From the NCBI RefSeq assembly GCF_014838715.1, contig NZ_CP061947.1:620001-684000 (forward strand): 64,000 nucleotides of DNA, given 5' to 3'. A model generated the notes under the pieces. It saw only the letters and a program-made list of their open reading frames with translations. It was not told the origin of the DNA and did no database searches. The translations under genes and the position numbers were made by a program. This DNA comes from Algoriphagus sp. Y33. GTDB taxonomy: Bacteria; Bacteroidota; Bacteroidia; Cytophagales; Cyclobacteriaceae. This document shows, piece by piece, positions 27,097 to 36,855 of this stretch. Each line of letters starts with the position of its first letter. The first letter of the stretch is position 1.

Positions 27097-28428
27097 ATGA
27101 AATTCATAAGACAAATAGTAATTCTGAGTTTATTGGTTTATGGCCAAGCTTTGGAGGTTTTTGGGCAGGATGTCTCATCGGATAAATGGAACCTTCAACA
27201 ATGTCTTGATTATGCTGTTGCCAATAATATCAATGTAGGTAAGTCCAAATACAATGTGGAAAACAACCAACTGAGTACCTCCCAATCCAAAAACAATAAA
27301 CTCCCAAGTTTATTTGGGACTGTTTCAGGAAGTAGTGTTTATGGACAGACCATTGACCCTATTACAAGTGAATTTGTCAATCAGAATGTTTTTTCCAATA
27401 GTATGGGTTTATCAATGGAAATGATTCTATATCAAGGGAATGAACTGAATCTGCAAATTCAAAAAAGTAAAATACTGGAAGATCAAAGCCAGTTGTATCT
27501 GGAAGAATCACAAAATAGCATACAATTAAGTGTAATCGAAGCCTATTTGAGGGCATTATACAATTACGAGGGAATAGAAGTAGCCATTAAAAATTTAGAG
27601 TCTTTTCAATTTCAAGTGGAGCAGTCTACAAAGAGATTTGAGAATGGTGCCATTTCCAGAAAAGAGTTGATGGACCTTGAAACCCAGGCGGCTAATAGTA
27701 ATTATCTGGTGGTGAGTGCCCAGTCCCAATATGACCAACAAGTATTGGCTCTTAAGCAGTTATTGGAACTGGACCCCATGGTGGATTTTGAAATCGAAAT
27801 AATTTCCTTAGATGCTACAGCTAGAACCATCCCTGATAAGTATGATGTTTTTTCCAATGCCACCTACTTTCTACCTGATTTGAAAATCTGGGAAAAAGAG
27901 GGAGAGGCCATTCAAACCGATATCAAAATTGCCAAGTCCAATTACTTGCCATCACTATCATTGGGAGGAAGATTGAGCACGGGATATACCAATACATTGT
28001 CATCTGATTATGTGGACCAGATCAATGGGAATTTCAGTAGACAGATTTCTGTGAATCTTTCGGTTCCAATATTTTCAAAAAAGCAAAACCAAACCAATGT
28101 AGCTCAGGCGAGGATTAGGTTGCAATCAAATGAACTGGATAAAATAGGAGCTGAAAAAACCTTATTTTCCAAAATTGAAACAGCTTGGCAAAATGCTATT
28201 GCAAACAAAGCCCAATTACAATCGGCTGAAATAGCAAGAGACAATGCGCTGGTATCCTTTGAATTGGCTGAAAAGCAATATGATTTGGGAGGATTGACAG
28301 CAACAGAATTGGCAGTCAGCCGAAATCAATACCTCACCGCTGAGGAGTCATACCTCCAATCTAAGTACCTCTTGCTCCTTTACAGTTATCTCTTAGACTT
28401 CTATCAGGGTCAACCTTTGAACATTTGA
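27097..28428 (+). CDS. TolC-family outer-membrane efflux protein
   Basis: A 443-residue protein with a signal peptide (to about residue 23, FGQDV). The typical TolC opening WNLQQCLDYAVANNINV is present, and two long coiled-coil repeats with QAANSNYLVVSAQSQYDQQ-type and QARIRLQSNELD-type helices. It forms the outer-membrane exit duct for the pump encoded by the next three genes. It is the first gene of a tight operon (4 bases to the adaptor). Confidence 0.92.
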   Translation: MKFIRQIVILSLLVYGQALEVFGQDVSSDKWNLQQCLDYAVANNINVGKSKYNVENNQLSTSQSKNNKLPSLFGTVSGSSVYGQTIDPITSEFVNQNVFSNSMGLSMEMILYQGNELNLQIQKSKILEDQSQLYLEESQNSIQLSVIEAYLRALYNYEGIEVAIKNLESFQFQVEQSTKRFENGAISRKELMDLETQAANSNYLVVSAQSQYDQQVLALKQLLELDPMVDFEIEIISLDATARTIPDKYDVFSNATYFLPDLKIWEKEGEAIQTDIKIAKSNYLPSLSLGGRLSTGYTNTLSSDYVDQINGNFSRQISVNLSVPIFSKKQNQTNVAQARIRLQSNELDKIGAEKTLFSKIETAWQNAIANKAQLQSAEIARDNALVSFELAEKQYDLGGLTATELAVSRNQYLTAEESYLQSKYLLLLYSYLLDFYQGQPLNI

Positions 28429-28432
28429 AACC

Positions 28433-29665
28433 ATGAATAAAAAAGTAAAAATCGGAATATTTTCGTTAGCGGTCTTAGCAGCTGCTTACTGGGGGATAAA
28501 TGCTTTGTCTTCTTCCTCTTCATCGAGAATCAAACTTGAAACTACTGCTGTAACTTCCGAGAACTTGGCAACTGTAGTTACCGCAACAGGAACCGTTGAG
28601 CCTTTGGATGAGATTGAGGTAGGTACCCAAGTATCTGGTCAGGTTAAATCCATTTATGTGGATTATAATTCTGAAGTAAAAAAAGGTCAGCTCCTTGCCG
28701 AGTTGGATAAGACACTTTTGATCGAATCGGTTACAAGTGCGCAGGCCAACTATGCGGCAAGTTTGAATGAACTTCAATATTACACCCAGAATTTCAACAG
28801 GCAAAAGCAAATGTTTGATGAGGGTGTCATCAGTAAACAGGATTTTGAGCAAGCAGAATACCAGTATAACAATTCAAAATCTGTCTCCCAACAAAGGGAA
28901 ACTGCTTTAAAACAAGCAAAAACCAATTTGAGCTATGCCACTATATATTCTCCTATTGATGGAGTAATCTTGACTAAAGAGGTCAAAGAAGGCCAAACAG
29001 TTGCTGCCAGTTTCAACACTCCAACGTTGTTTACCATTGCCAAAGATCTAACAAAAATGCTGGTTGAGGCAGATGTCGATGAGGCGGATATTGGAGGAGT
29101 GGCAGAAGGACAAAGGGTTACTTTTACTGTGGATGCATATCCTAATGAGGAATTTTCAGGGATAGTGAAACAAGTAAGACTAGGAGCTACTGTTACTTCT
29201 AATGTAGTGACTTACACTGTAATTGTGGAAGCTGATAATTCTGAAAATAAATTAAAGCCAGGGCTGACTGCCACGATTACGATTTATACCCAAGAGCTTC
29301 CCAATGCAACAAGTATTAAAGTAAAAGCATTGTCATTTGATCCGGATCCTATGATTATGGAGGAGTATTATATCCAAGAAGGAATTAGCCCTGATGGTAA
29401 TTCAATGCCATCTAACTCAGCTCCAGATCAAAATCCCAATGTGGAAAAAGTTTGGATCAAGGATAAAAATGGTTTGCTAAAAACAAGAACTGTTCAGACT
29501 GGTATGTCAGATGGAATCCATGTTCAGATTCTTAGTGGACTGGATTTGGGAGATGAAGTCATTACTGATTTAAGTAGGGAAGAGCAAATGGAAGCCTCAG
29601 GTCCCGGAGGAAGTCCTTTTATGCCAAAACCACCTTCACAAAATAAAAAGGCAAATGAAAATTAA
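28433..29665 (+). CDS. macA: Periplasmic adaptor of the MacA/HlyD family
   Basis: A 410-residue protein with an N-terminal membrane anchor (IGIFSLAVLAAAYWGI), a lipoyl-like half (GTVEPLDEIEVGTQVSGQV), a long hairpin (about residues 100-165), the second lipoyl half (YSPIDGVILTKEVKEGQTV) and beta-barrel domain. It links the inner-membrane ATPase-permease to TolC. The MacA name rests on the neighbouring MacB-type genes; the C-terminus ends in a proline- and glycine-rich tail. Confidence 0.88.
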   Translation: MNKKVKIGIFSLAVLAAAYWGINALSSSSSSRIKLETTAVTSENLATVVTATGTVEPLDEIEVGTQVSGQVKSIYVDYNSEVKKGQLLAELDKTLLIESVTSAQANYAASLNELQYYTQNFNRQKQMFDEGVISKQDFEQAEYQYNNSKSVSQQRETALKQAKTNLSYATIYSPIDGVILTKEVKEGQTVAASFNTPTLFTIAKDLTKMLVEADVDEADIGGVAEGQRVTFTVDAYPNEEFSGIVKQVRLGATVTSNVVTYTVIVEADNSENKLKPGLTATITIYTQELPNATSIKVKALSFDPDPMIMEEYYIQEGISPDGNSMPSNSAPDQNPNVEKVWIKDKNGLLKTRTVQTGMSDGIHVQILSGLDLGDEVITDLSREEQMEASGPGGSPFMPKPPSQNKKANEN

Positions 29666-29671
29666 TCAGCC

Positions 29672-30412
29672 ATGAATGATGTAATTATAAAAATCAAAGA
29701 TCTCAAGCGAGAGTTTAAAATGGGGGAGGAGGTTGTCAGAGCTTTAAAGGGTGTCAGTTTGGAAATCAAAAAAGGCGAGTTTGTGACAATAATGGGGACC
29801 AGTGGATCAGGAAAATCAACCCTTTTGAATATTTTGGGCTGCTTGGATCAGCCGTCTTCCGGTACTTATGAATTGGATGGAAGTCAGGTTAAGGATTTAT
29901 CCAAAGACCAGTTGGCTGATATCAGAAATACGAAAATTGGTTTTGTATTTCAGTCTTACAATTTATTGGCAAGAACTTCTGCATTGGAAAATGTGGAACT
30001 GCCTCTTATTTATAATCCGAAAGTTTCATCAAAGGAAAGAAAAGAAAGGGCAATTGAAGCTTTAAGGTTGGTAGGGTTGGAGTCAAGAATGGATCATATC
30101 CCCAGTCAATTGTCAGGAGGACAACAACAGCGGGTTGCAATTGCAAGATCGTTGGTAAATCAGCCAGTGATTCTTTTGGCCGATGAGGCTACAGGGAATT
30201 TGGATACCAGGACTTCCTATGAGGTGATGGAGCTTTTTCAATCCCTCAATGAAAAAGGGATTACAATAGGCTTTGTGACTCATGAAAATGATATAGCAAG
30301 ATTTAGCAAAAGGACCATCCTTTTAAAGGATGGAAATATCATTAGAGATGAAGCAGTCCTAAATAGATTGTTTGCCTCTAAAGAGTTAAAATTACTTCCT
30401 GTAGAGAATTAA
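29672..30412 (+). CDS. ABC transporter ATP-binding protein, MacB/LolD type
   Basis: A 246-residue ATPase with Walker A GTSGSGKST, Q-loop FVFQSYNLLARTSALENVELPL, signature LSGGQQQRVAIARSLV, Walker B ILLADEATGNLD and H-loop VTHE. It belongs to the MacB/LolD group, where the ATPase powers a mechanotransmission pump. It is separated by 7 bases from the adaptor and 10 from the permease, so all are cotranscribed. Confidence 0.93.
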   Translation: MNDVIIKIKDLKREFKMGEEVVRALKGVSLEIKKGEFVTIMGTSGSGKSTLLNILGCLDQPSSGTYELDGSQVKDLSKDQLADIRNTKIGFVFQSYNLLARTSALENVELPLIYNPKVSSKERKERAIEALRLVGLESRMDHIPSQLSGGQQQRVAIARSLVNQPVILLADEATGNLDTRTSYEVMELFQSLNEKGITIGFVTHENDIARFSKRTILLKDGNIIRDEAVLNRLFASKELKLLPVEN

Positions 30413-30422
30413 ATAAAATAGT

Positions 30423-31640
30423 ATGAGCTTAACTAATTTGTTGAAAGTGGCCTGGAGGGCAGTTTTGCTAAACAAAACAAGAACTCTTTTGACCATGCTG
30501 GGGATTATTATCGGTGTGGCTTCGGTGATTGCCATGTTGGCAATCGGAGAAGGATCTAAAAAAAGTATCCAGGAAAGTATTTCATCGATGGGAGCGAATA
30601 TGATCAACATCAGACCCGGTTCTCAAATGTTTGGAGGTGTTATGGACCAATCCGAAATGCAATCCCTGAAACTAAGTGATGCAAAAGCTATTTCCGAAAA
30701 TGCAGAAAAAGTGAAACATGTTTCACCCTTGGTAAATGGATCAGGCCAGGCCATTGCAGGTGCAAACAATTGGCCAACTACGATCTATGGCGTTTCTCCT
30801 GAATATCTACCTATCAGGGACTGGGAATTGGAGGATGGAGGAATGTTTACGGATGATGATGTAAGGTCATCAGCAAAAGTTGCCTTAATAGGTAAGACTA
30901 TTCAAGAAGAATTGTTTCCAAATGGAGAAGATCCAATCGGGAAAATGATTCGATTTAAAAGTATCCCATTTCGGATAATTGGTGTGTTGAAAGAGAAAGG
31001 AGAGAATACTTTTGGACAAGATCAGGATGATGTTATTCTTGCTCCTTACACTACCGTTCAGAAAAGAATATTGGCTCAGGATTATCTTCAATCCATTGTG
31101 GCCAGCTCCATCAGCGAGCAGGATGCTGATGAAGCTGTAAATGAAATTACTGGTATTTTGGAAAAAGCCCACAAAATCCCAGTTACTGAGGATAATGACT
31201 TTAGTGTAAGCTCCCAACAGGAAATGTTGAATACTTTCAGTTCCACAAGTGAAATGTTAACGGTTTTATTGGTAGCCATCGCAGGAATTTCTTTATTGGT
31301 AGGAGGAATCGGAATTATGAATATCATGTATGTATCAGTTAAAGAAAGAACCAAAGAAATTGGACTTAGAATGGCAATAGGTGCCAAAAGTCGCTTTATC
31401 CTCCTTCAATTTTTGATTGAATCAGTTTTAATCAGTGTAGGAGGAGGATTGATTGGGGTTCTATTTGGAATTTCAGCTTCAACAATTGTTGGTAATGCTT
31501 TAGGATGGCCGATAGAAATCAGTAGTTTTTCCTTGATAATTTCTTTTGTAGTTTGTACGGTAACTGGAGTATTTTTTGGTTGGTACCCTGCCAGAAAGGC
31601 TGCAGCTTCCGACCCGATTGTTTCCTTGAGATATGAGTAA
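30423..31640 (+). CDS. MacB-type ABC permease
   Basis: A 405-residue permease with one membrane span near the N-terminus (LLTMLGIIIGVASVIAMLAIGEG), a large periplasmic MacB-PCD domain (GSGQAIAGANNWPTTIYGV), and three C-terminal spans of the FtsX fold (GIGIMNIMYVSVKERTKEIGLRMAIGA). The order ATPase plus separate permease means MacB is split here. The stop overlaps the kinase start by 8 bases. Substrate unknown; candidates are peptides, macrolide-like compounds or lipids. Confidence 0.92.
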   Translation: MSLTNLLKVAWRAVLLNKTRTLLTMLGIIIGVASVIAMLAIGEGSKKSIQESISSMGANMINIRPGSQMFGGVMDQSEMQSLKLSDAKAISENAEKVKHVSPLVNGSGQAIAGANNWPTTIYGVSPEYLPIRDWELEDGGMFTDDDVRSSAKVALIGKTIQEELFPNGEDPIGKMIRFKSIPFRIIGVLKEKGENTFGQDQDDVILAPYTTVQKRILAQDYLQSIVASSISEQDADEAVNEITGILEKAHKIPVTEDNDFSVSSQQEMLNTFSSTSEMLTVLLVAIAGISLLVGGIGIMNIMYVSVKERTKEIGLRMAIGAKSRFILLQFLIESVLISVGGGLIGVLFGISASTIVGNALGWPIEISSFSLIISFVVCTVTGVFFGWYPARKAAASDPIVSLRYE

Positions 31641-32688
31641 AAATTTGAGGCCAGTTAGATCCGAATTAACTACCCATGTCCTGATTTGGATAGTCCTTTT
31701 TGCATTACCTTCAGTTTTTTTTTCAAATTCTGGTTGGAGTTGGAGAGATTTATTTATCAACCCTTGGTACCATTTACAGTTACTGGTTTTAGCTGGATTG
31801 TTTTACACAAATTATCTCAAACTAGTCTATCAATGGCTTTTCAAGGGTTATAAAATCAAGTTTTGGGTAGTCAATTTGCTTTTAGTGGGTTTAATCGTTG
31901 TTATAAAGTTCGATGTTTTAATGCCTTTGTTTTTTTCTGAAAGAGCAGTAGATAGCATTCCGAAAGAAGCCCCTCCTATGGAGTTTGTCAAACTGATTGA
32001 TTTTCTAATCAATATTGTACCAGTAGTTTTTGCCATAGGAATACTTTCCTCCAGGGAAGTTGCCCGAGTTAGGCTTTTGGAAAAGGAGACTGTGAATACC
32101 AAACTTCAATCGGATTTGAATTACCTTAAATACCAATTGCAACCACATTTTTTTTTTAATTCCCTGAATAATATTTATTCCTTGGTGGATTTGGATCCCG
32201 ATAAAGCAAAAGAATCTTTACATTCTTTGAGTAAGCTGATGCGCTATTTATTAAGAAGTAGTGAAAAGGAATTTGTCTCACTGAAAGGTGAAATTGACTT
32301 TCTTGAAAAATATATTGAATTAATGGAGATTAGGCTACAGGATAATGTGAAGGTTCAAGTCAAATTCCCTTCAAATATTCCGGACATTAAATTGCCTCCA
32401 TTATTGTTTATTTCCATTGTTGAAAATGCATTTAAACATGGAGTAAGTGCTAAAGCTGAATCTAATATTTTTTTTGATCTAAAAATCGACTACGGTCACA
32501 TTCTTTTTGAAGCAAAAAACTCCAATTTTGCGAAAAACCAACAGGATTTGAGTGGATCAGGAATCGGGATTGAGAATCTAAGAAAGCGGCTTTTCCTATT
32601 ATATGGAAATCATTTTACCTACTTTAGTGGAGTTGAAAATGACCAGTTTGTAGTCAGGTTAATGTTGAGAAGGGATTTGGAGCAATGA
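31633..32688 (+). CDS. LytS/YehU-type sensor histidine kinase
   Basis: A 351-residue membrane kinase with four N-terminal spans (to about residue 145). The phosphoacceptor block KYQLQPHFFFNSLNNIYSLV places the histidine near residue 174, followed by the N-box ISIVENAFKHG and the GIGIENLRKRL glycine box. No periplasmic sensor domain is visible, so the signal is sensed in or near the membrane. It overlaps both the permease and the response regulator, forming one operon with the pump. Confidence 0.92.
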   Translation: MSKNLRPVRSELTTHVLIWIVLFALPSVFFSNSGWSWRDLFINPWYHLQLLVLAGLFYTNYLKLVYQWLFKGYKIKFWVVNLLLVGLIVVIKFDVLMPLFFSERAVDSIPKEAPPMEFVKLIDFLINIVPVVFAIGILSSREVARVRLLEKETVNTKLQSDLNYLKYQLQPHFFFNSLNNIYSLVDLDPDKAKESLHSLSKLMRYLLRSSEKEFVSLKGEIDFLEKYIELMEIRLQDNVKVQVKFPSNIPDIKLPPLLFISIVENAFKHGVSAKAESNIFFDLKIDYGHILFEAKNSNFAKNQQDLSGSGIGIENLRKRLFLLYGNHFTYFSGVENDQFVVRLMLRRDLEQ

Positions 32689-33419
32689 GAATGATCAATT
32701 GTTTGATAGTAGATGACGAACCTGTGGCTCTAAATCTGTTAGAGTCTTATGTGAGGAAAACAGGCTTTCTAAATCTAAAGAAGGCCTGTAAAAATGCTTT
32801 TGAGGTTATTGACTTTCTGCATAGTGATCCGAAGGTAGATATCTTGTTTTTGGATATCCAAATGCCGGAATTGACAGGGATAGATCTATCCAAAACTCTG
32901 CCGGAAAATATTTGGATTGTGTTTACTACTGCTTTTGAGCAATATGCTTTGGAAGGCTACAAAGTTAATGCAGTTGATTATCTCCTAAAACCTTTTAATT
33001 ATTCTGAGTTTTTGAATGCCGTTACCAAAGCAAGGGACTTAATCTATAAAATGGAAAAAACTGCTGAAGAAGAATCAAAACCTCTTGTATCCAAAGAATT
33101 ATCACTTTTTGTCAAATCAGACTATAAACATGTTCGGGTTTTTCTGAATGAAATTCTGTATTTCGAAGGAATGAAGGATTATGTAAAGATATATCTTACT
33201 GATAAAGTATTGCCAATCATTACTTTGATTTCGTTGAAAAGACTGGAGGAAGAACTACCTGCTAATATGTTTATGCGAGTCCATCGATCTTTTATTGTTA
33301 ATCTCCAAATGATTCAAGAAGTCGAACGTCATCAAATTATTTTTGGAAGCCAGAGGATAACCATTGCCCCTCAATACCGGGAAAAGTTTGATCAGTTTTT
33401 AGAGGGTAATTCGTTTTGA
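32685..33419 (+). CDS. LytTR-family response regulator
   Basis: A 244-residue protein: receiver domain with acidic cluster VDDEP and phosphorylated Asp in ILFLDIQMPELTG (residue about 57), then AVDYLLKPF; a C-terminal LytTR DNA-binding domain (ILYFEGMKDYVKIYL, then MRVHRSFIVNL). Its ATG overlaps the kinase stop (ATGA). It likely controls the pump operon itself. Confidence 0.93.
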   Translation: MRMINCLIVDDEPVALNLLESYVRKTGFLNLKKACKNAFEVIDFLHSDPKVDILFLDIQMPELTGIDLSKTLPENIWIVFTTAFEQYALEGYKVNAVDYLLKPFNYSEFLNAVTKARDLIYKMEKTAEEESKPLVSKELSLFVKSDYKHVRVFLNEILYFEGMKDYVKIYLTDKVLPIITLISLKRLEEELPANMFMRVHRSFIVNLQMIQEVERHQIIFGSQRITIAPQYREKFDQFLEGNSF

Positions 33420-33800
33420 TCCCCTTACTGAAACATATTTAAAAACCTTTTTAGATTATATTTTCAAATAACTTTAGGATTTCTGTAAATGGGGTTTCCC
33501 TATTCAGGGTATCTTTTTTGTTAAATTCAGTATTTATTTGTAGGATCTAATAAAGGCAACCAGCGTACAATTTTAGATTTCACCGGAGTAAATATTATTG
33601 ATAATGAAGCGTTGACTTGTATTTTTTCAGGGATTGACATGATCATTTGAGCAATAGCGGTTTGTGGATTAACCTGAGCACTTTTAATTTTTGATTATTT
33701 ATCTTGCAAACAGAATGTCAAGTGCATTGAATCCAATGCTGCACTTATAAAAATCAGTAAGTGGCCAGGCTAACAGTGGTAGTACTCAAAAATAAAGAGG
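33420..33800. other. Gene-free stretch before the first Crp-like paralog
   Basis: AT-rich, 381 bases, with no coding frame I can support and no strong hairpin. Confidence 0.5.
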
Positions 33801-34376
33801 GTGACTGACTTAAAAACATTTTTCAATAAGCTTACACCTGTTTCACCGGAAAGTTGGGATAAATTTTCCGCATTGTTTACTCCTAAATTCTTGAAAAAAG
33901 GAGACAATTTCATTTCTGACGGTCAAATTGCTAAAGACATTGGTTTTTTAGAAAGTGGCATTATCCGGGCCTTTTACAGAAACGAAAAAGCGATTGAATA
34001 CAACAAACATTTTTTTATTAACCCATGCTTTATTGGGGGCTATACCTCTCTCATCACCCAAAATCCCAACCAAATATTTCAACAGGCAATTACAGACTGT
34101 ACTATACAGATTGCAAAATTTGCTGACATACAAAAACTCTACGAAAGCTACCCTGACATTGAAAGGGCTGCAAGAATTTTAGCAGAACAATTTTTTGTGC
34201 AGAAAGAACAGAGAGAAATTGAAATTGTATTGTTGGATGCTGATAAGCGCTATGAAATATTTCAACAAGCCTTTCCACAACTGGAACAACAAATCCCTCA
34301 ATACCATATAGCTTCTTATTTAGCCATTACACCAACGCAATTAAGCCGCATCAGAAAAAAAAGATCCGGTAAATAG
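33801..34376 (+). CDS. Crp/Fnr-family regulator, paralog 1
   Basis: A 191-residue protein from a GTG (VTDLKTFFNKLTPVS). A cyclic-nucleotide-binding-like barrel (FLKKGDNFISDGQIAKDIGFLESGIIRAFYRNEKAIEYN, given in part) precedes a long helix (AEQFFVQKEQREIEIVLLDA) and a short helix-turn-helix (YHIASYLAITPTQLSRIRKK). It is a close paralog of the protein at 37141, sharing most residues. A palindrome lies immediately after the stop and a cupin gene follows, so it probably regulates the cupin gene. Confidence 0.85.
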   Translation: MTDLKTFFNKLTPVSPESWDKFSALFTPKFLKKGDNFISDGQIAKDIGFLESGIIRAFYRNEKAIEYNKHFFINPCFIGGYTSLITQNPNQIFQQAITDCTIQIAKFADIQKLYESYPDIERAARILAEQFFVQKEQREIEIVLLDADKRYEIFQQAFPQLEQQIPQYHIASYLAITPTQLSRIRKKRSGK

Positions 34377-34398
34377 CATTTATCAACCTATGTAAATG
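34377..34398. promoter_or_regulatory. 22-bp palindromic operator candidate, copy 1
   Basis: Arms CATTTA and TAAATG flank a 10-base centre; the element starts right after the regulator stop codon. A promoter-like AATCTTTG (compare TAnnTTTG) ends 28 bases downstream at 34426. The same palindrome with the same spacing recurs at 37717. The position relative to the likely start site fits class II activation. Confidence 0.6.
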
Positions 34399-34459
34399 TT
34401 TAGCTGCTTACTATTCAGAATCTTTGTTTCTCAATAAAACAGATTCTAAAAAAAGCAGT

Positions 34460-34966
34460 ATGAAAACAGATTTCTTTAACGACAAATTGGAGAATAAGAC
34501 CCTCCTTATTTCACCTAATCAAGGTGAGCGCTATGAAATTGGAAACAACTCTTTCACTTTTAAGCTAACCAGTGAACATTCAAATGACCAATTAGGGGTT
34601 TATGAAATTGTATTAGCACCTATGTCTATTGGAGCAAAATTGCATTATCATAGGTATATGGATGAAACTTTTATTGTTACAAAGGGGACGTTAACATTTG
34701 AAACAATCGAAAAAGATTTCCAGGCAGAAGAAGGGGCCGTTGCTTTTGCTCCAAGGTTTTCGCCTCATGGATTCAGAAATGACACCAATGAAGTGATAAA
34801 ACTCCTACTGATATTTAATCCTTCATCTAATAGAGAAGGTTTCTTCAGTGGTTTACATGAGACACTCAGTGAAGTACCAATTGATGCGGATAAGTACCTC
34901 AAATTATATAATAAGTATGATAGTTTTCCTGTCGACCCATTTAACATGATCCCAACAAGAATATAA
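34460..34966 (+). CDS. Cupin-domain protein
   Basis: A 168-residue single-domain cupin (ATG at 34460 chosen over 34424). Motif 1 is LHYHRYMDETFIVTKGTLTFE, with the metal ligands H, H and E; motif 2 is FAPRFSPHGFRND. It probably binds a metal and acts on a small molecule, perhaps as a dioxygenase or isomerase; the sequence does not say which. It follows the Crp-like paralog and its palindrome. Confidence 0.8.
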   Translation: MKTDFFNDKLENKTLLISPNQGERYEIGNNSFTFKLTSEHSNDQLGVYEIVLAPMSIGAKLHYHRYMDETFIVTKGTLTFETIEKDFQAEEGAVAFAPRFSPHGFRNDTNEVIKLLLIFNPSSNREGFFSGLHETLSEVPIDADKYLKLYNKYDSFPVDPFNMIPTRI

Positions 34967-35231
34967 TTTAACAGTTTTTGATAAAGTGGTTTAAAACAGT
35001 AGGGTTAACATGTTTTAGTCTTTTTAAATGGGATGTGACTTCAGACACATAATCGCTTCGAAGGCCATCCGTTTAGCGTAGCTTGTGCGAACAATTGGTT
35101 AGAAAATCCAATCAATGAAAATGAGTTTTTAAATTGGAGTTACTATTGCCTTTACTTTAATTAAGTGAAGAAAGAAAAATGATGAGCGATTTATTTTCTT
35201 TCTTCACACTGTTTTTTTAGCTGACTGCGGT

Positions 35232-35888
35232 TTACAATTTGACTATACACCTATGATTATAGTAGGGGGAATTTGGAAACCATCTTTCAATCAAGGATTT
35301 TATTTCAAGTTTTGCTTTGTCAAGTATTGAATTTATCTGCTCTCTGTTTTGGTCAACCCCAAAAGCAGAAATCTGTTCTGAGGATACACCTATAAAATCA
35401 AAATTTTGCTTTAAGGTAGCAGTAGCAAATTCCTTGATCTTAGTTGAGTTGTTATAATCGAATCCACCAACGACTATCGATAGAGCTTTTTTATCATTAC
35501 AAAGCCCATTAAATCCAGTCTCAGGGCTGAATGAGAAAGTTTTATCGCTAACAACAATGGCATCAATCCAGGCTTTGACTGCTGCTGGCATTGTGAAGTT
35601 GTAGATAGGGAAAGCCACAACAATGTTATCAACTTCTAAAACTTCTTCGATAAGTTTATTGTGATTAGCTAGGAGTGCCCTTTCACTTTCCGAAAAGTCT
35701 CTTTTACCCAAGTTCCAATCCATGATCAAGTTTAAATTTTGCTTTAACAACAGTTGAGGTGGAGTATCAGCTAAATCCAAATGTGTTATTTCTGTTTTAC
35801 CTTTTGCCAGTTTCACAAATTCATCGAGTAAGATTTTAGTGTATGAGCCTTTTCTCGGTGTGTAACTAATTACTAGTGTTTTTGTCAT
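35232..35888 (-). CDS. FMN-dependent NADH-azoreductase/quinone reductase-like flavoprotein
   Basis: A 218-residue flavodoxin-fold protein: phosphate loop SYTPRKGSYTK at the start, then AFPIYNFTMPAAVKAWIDAIV (the AzoR/NQO signature), and VVGGFDYNN in the second half. Family members reduce quinones and azo dyes with NAD(P)H to limit electrophile or oxidative stress. It is divergent from the LysR gene at 35971 across 82 bases holding a symmetric operator-like site, the classic arrangement for a LysR target. Confidence 0.85.
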   Translation of the reverse strand: MTKTLVISYTPRKGSYTKILLDEFVKLAKGKTEITHLDLADTPPQLLLKQNLNLIMDWNLGKRDFSESERALLANHNKLIEEVLEVDNIVVAFPIYNFTMPAAVKAWIDAIVVSDKTFSFSPETGFNGLCNDKKALSIVVGGFDYNNSTKIKEFATATLKQNFDFIGVSSEQISAFGVDQNREQINSILDKAKLEIKSLIERWFPNSPYYNHRCIVKL

Positions 35889-35924
35889 TTTCTTCTACTT
35901 TTTTTTCAAAGGTAGAGCCAATTA

Positions 35925-35943
35925 ATTAATAAATTTTATTAAT
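35925..35943. promoter_or_regulatory. LysR-type operator candidate
   Basis: Arms ATTAATAAA and TTTATTAAT pair perfectly around a single T. It is central in the divergent azoreductase-LysR region, and matches the palindromic T-N11-A style of LysR sites in general form. Confidence 0.55.
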
Positions 35944-35970
35944 ATTGTTTGAGTATTTATAATTATTGTT

Positions 35971-36855
35971 ATGATTAATCTAGAGTGGCTAAGGACATTT
36001 ATTTCCATATACGAGTGTAATAACTTAACGGAGGCTTCAAAAAAGTTGAACATGACCCAGCCTGGGGTTAGTAAACATTTGGCTGCCCTAGAAAGCCATA
36101 TCGGGAAAAAGCTGTTTGATAGAACTACTCGGAAATTAGTTCCTACAGAGTATGGAGATTTTTTGTATTCACAAATAAATAATCCTTTACATGAATTAGA
36201 GAAAGTAGAGTATTACTCGGGTCAAAGAGCAAAAAAAGAACGCGCTGCAATAACAATTGGTTGTACAACAGACTTTTTTAAGGAAGAATTGATTAATGAA
36301 ATTTACTCTTTTGATATGTATATAGTAACTCATTTTGGAAATGAAAGAGAATTGATTGAAGCCCTTGAAATGGATAAGATTCAATTATTGGTTGGGGTTA
36401 AAAAGTATGATATTTATGACCATCAATTCAAATTTATAAAGAATGAGGAGTTAGAGTTAGTCTGTTCTCAAGGTATTCCGCTTCCAAAAAATCAGGGACA
36501 AGATGATTTGGAATTAATCAAATGGCTACAAAAGCAAACATGGTTTACCTATGACAACAACCAAAATGAAATAAAAAAGTATTGGGAGTCACAATTCAGT
36601 ACTAGTCCTAAAATTGTTCCTAGATTTATACTACCCTCTTATATGGATATATTAGAAGTTTTAAGTATTAATAGTGGATTTAGCGTGGTGCCTAAACATT
36701 TGTGTGTAAAAGGATTGAGTCAAAAATTGATTAAAACACCAATTAAGTCTTCTAATAGAATAGAGCAGAAACTCTATTATTCATTTAAGTTGAAGAATAG
36801 TAATCTGAAGGAAATCAATCTTTTTATGGATCAGTTGAAAAAAGATAAAGGCTAG
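35971..36855 (+). CDS. LysR-family transcriptional regulator
   Basis: A 294-residue protein with an N-terminal winged helix-turn-helix (LTEASKKLNMTQPGVSKHLA, then IGKKLFDRTTRKLVPTEYG) and a C-terminal effector-binding domain (TIGCTTDFF, IQLLVGVKKYDI). It is divergent from the azoreductase and probably activates it when it senses an electrophile or quinone; the effector is unknown. The stretch 36856-37140 after it has no gene. Confidence 0.9.
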   Translation: MINLEWLRTFISIYECNNLTEASKKLNMTQPGVSKHLAALESHIGKKLFDRTTRKLVPTEYGDFLYSQINNPLHELEKVEYYSGQRAKKERAAITIGCTTDFFKEELINEIYSFDMYIVTHFGNERELIEALEMDKIQLLVGVKKYDIYDHQFKFIKNEELELVCSQGIPLPKNQGQDDLELIKWLQKQTWFTYDNNQNEIKKYWESQFSTSPKIVPRFILPSYMDILEVLSINSGFSVVPKHLCVKGLSQKLIKTPIKSSNRIEQKLYYSFKLKNSNLKEINLFMDQLKKDKG

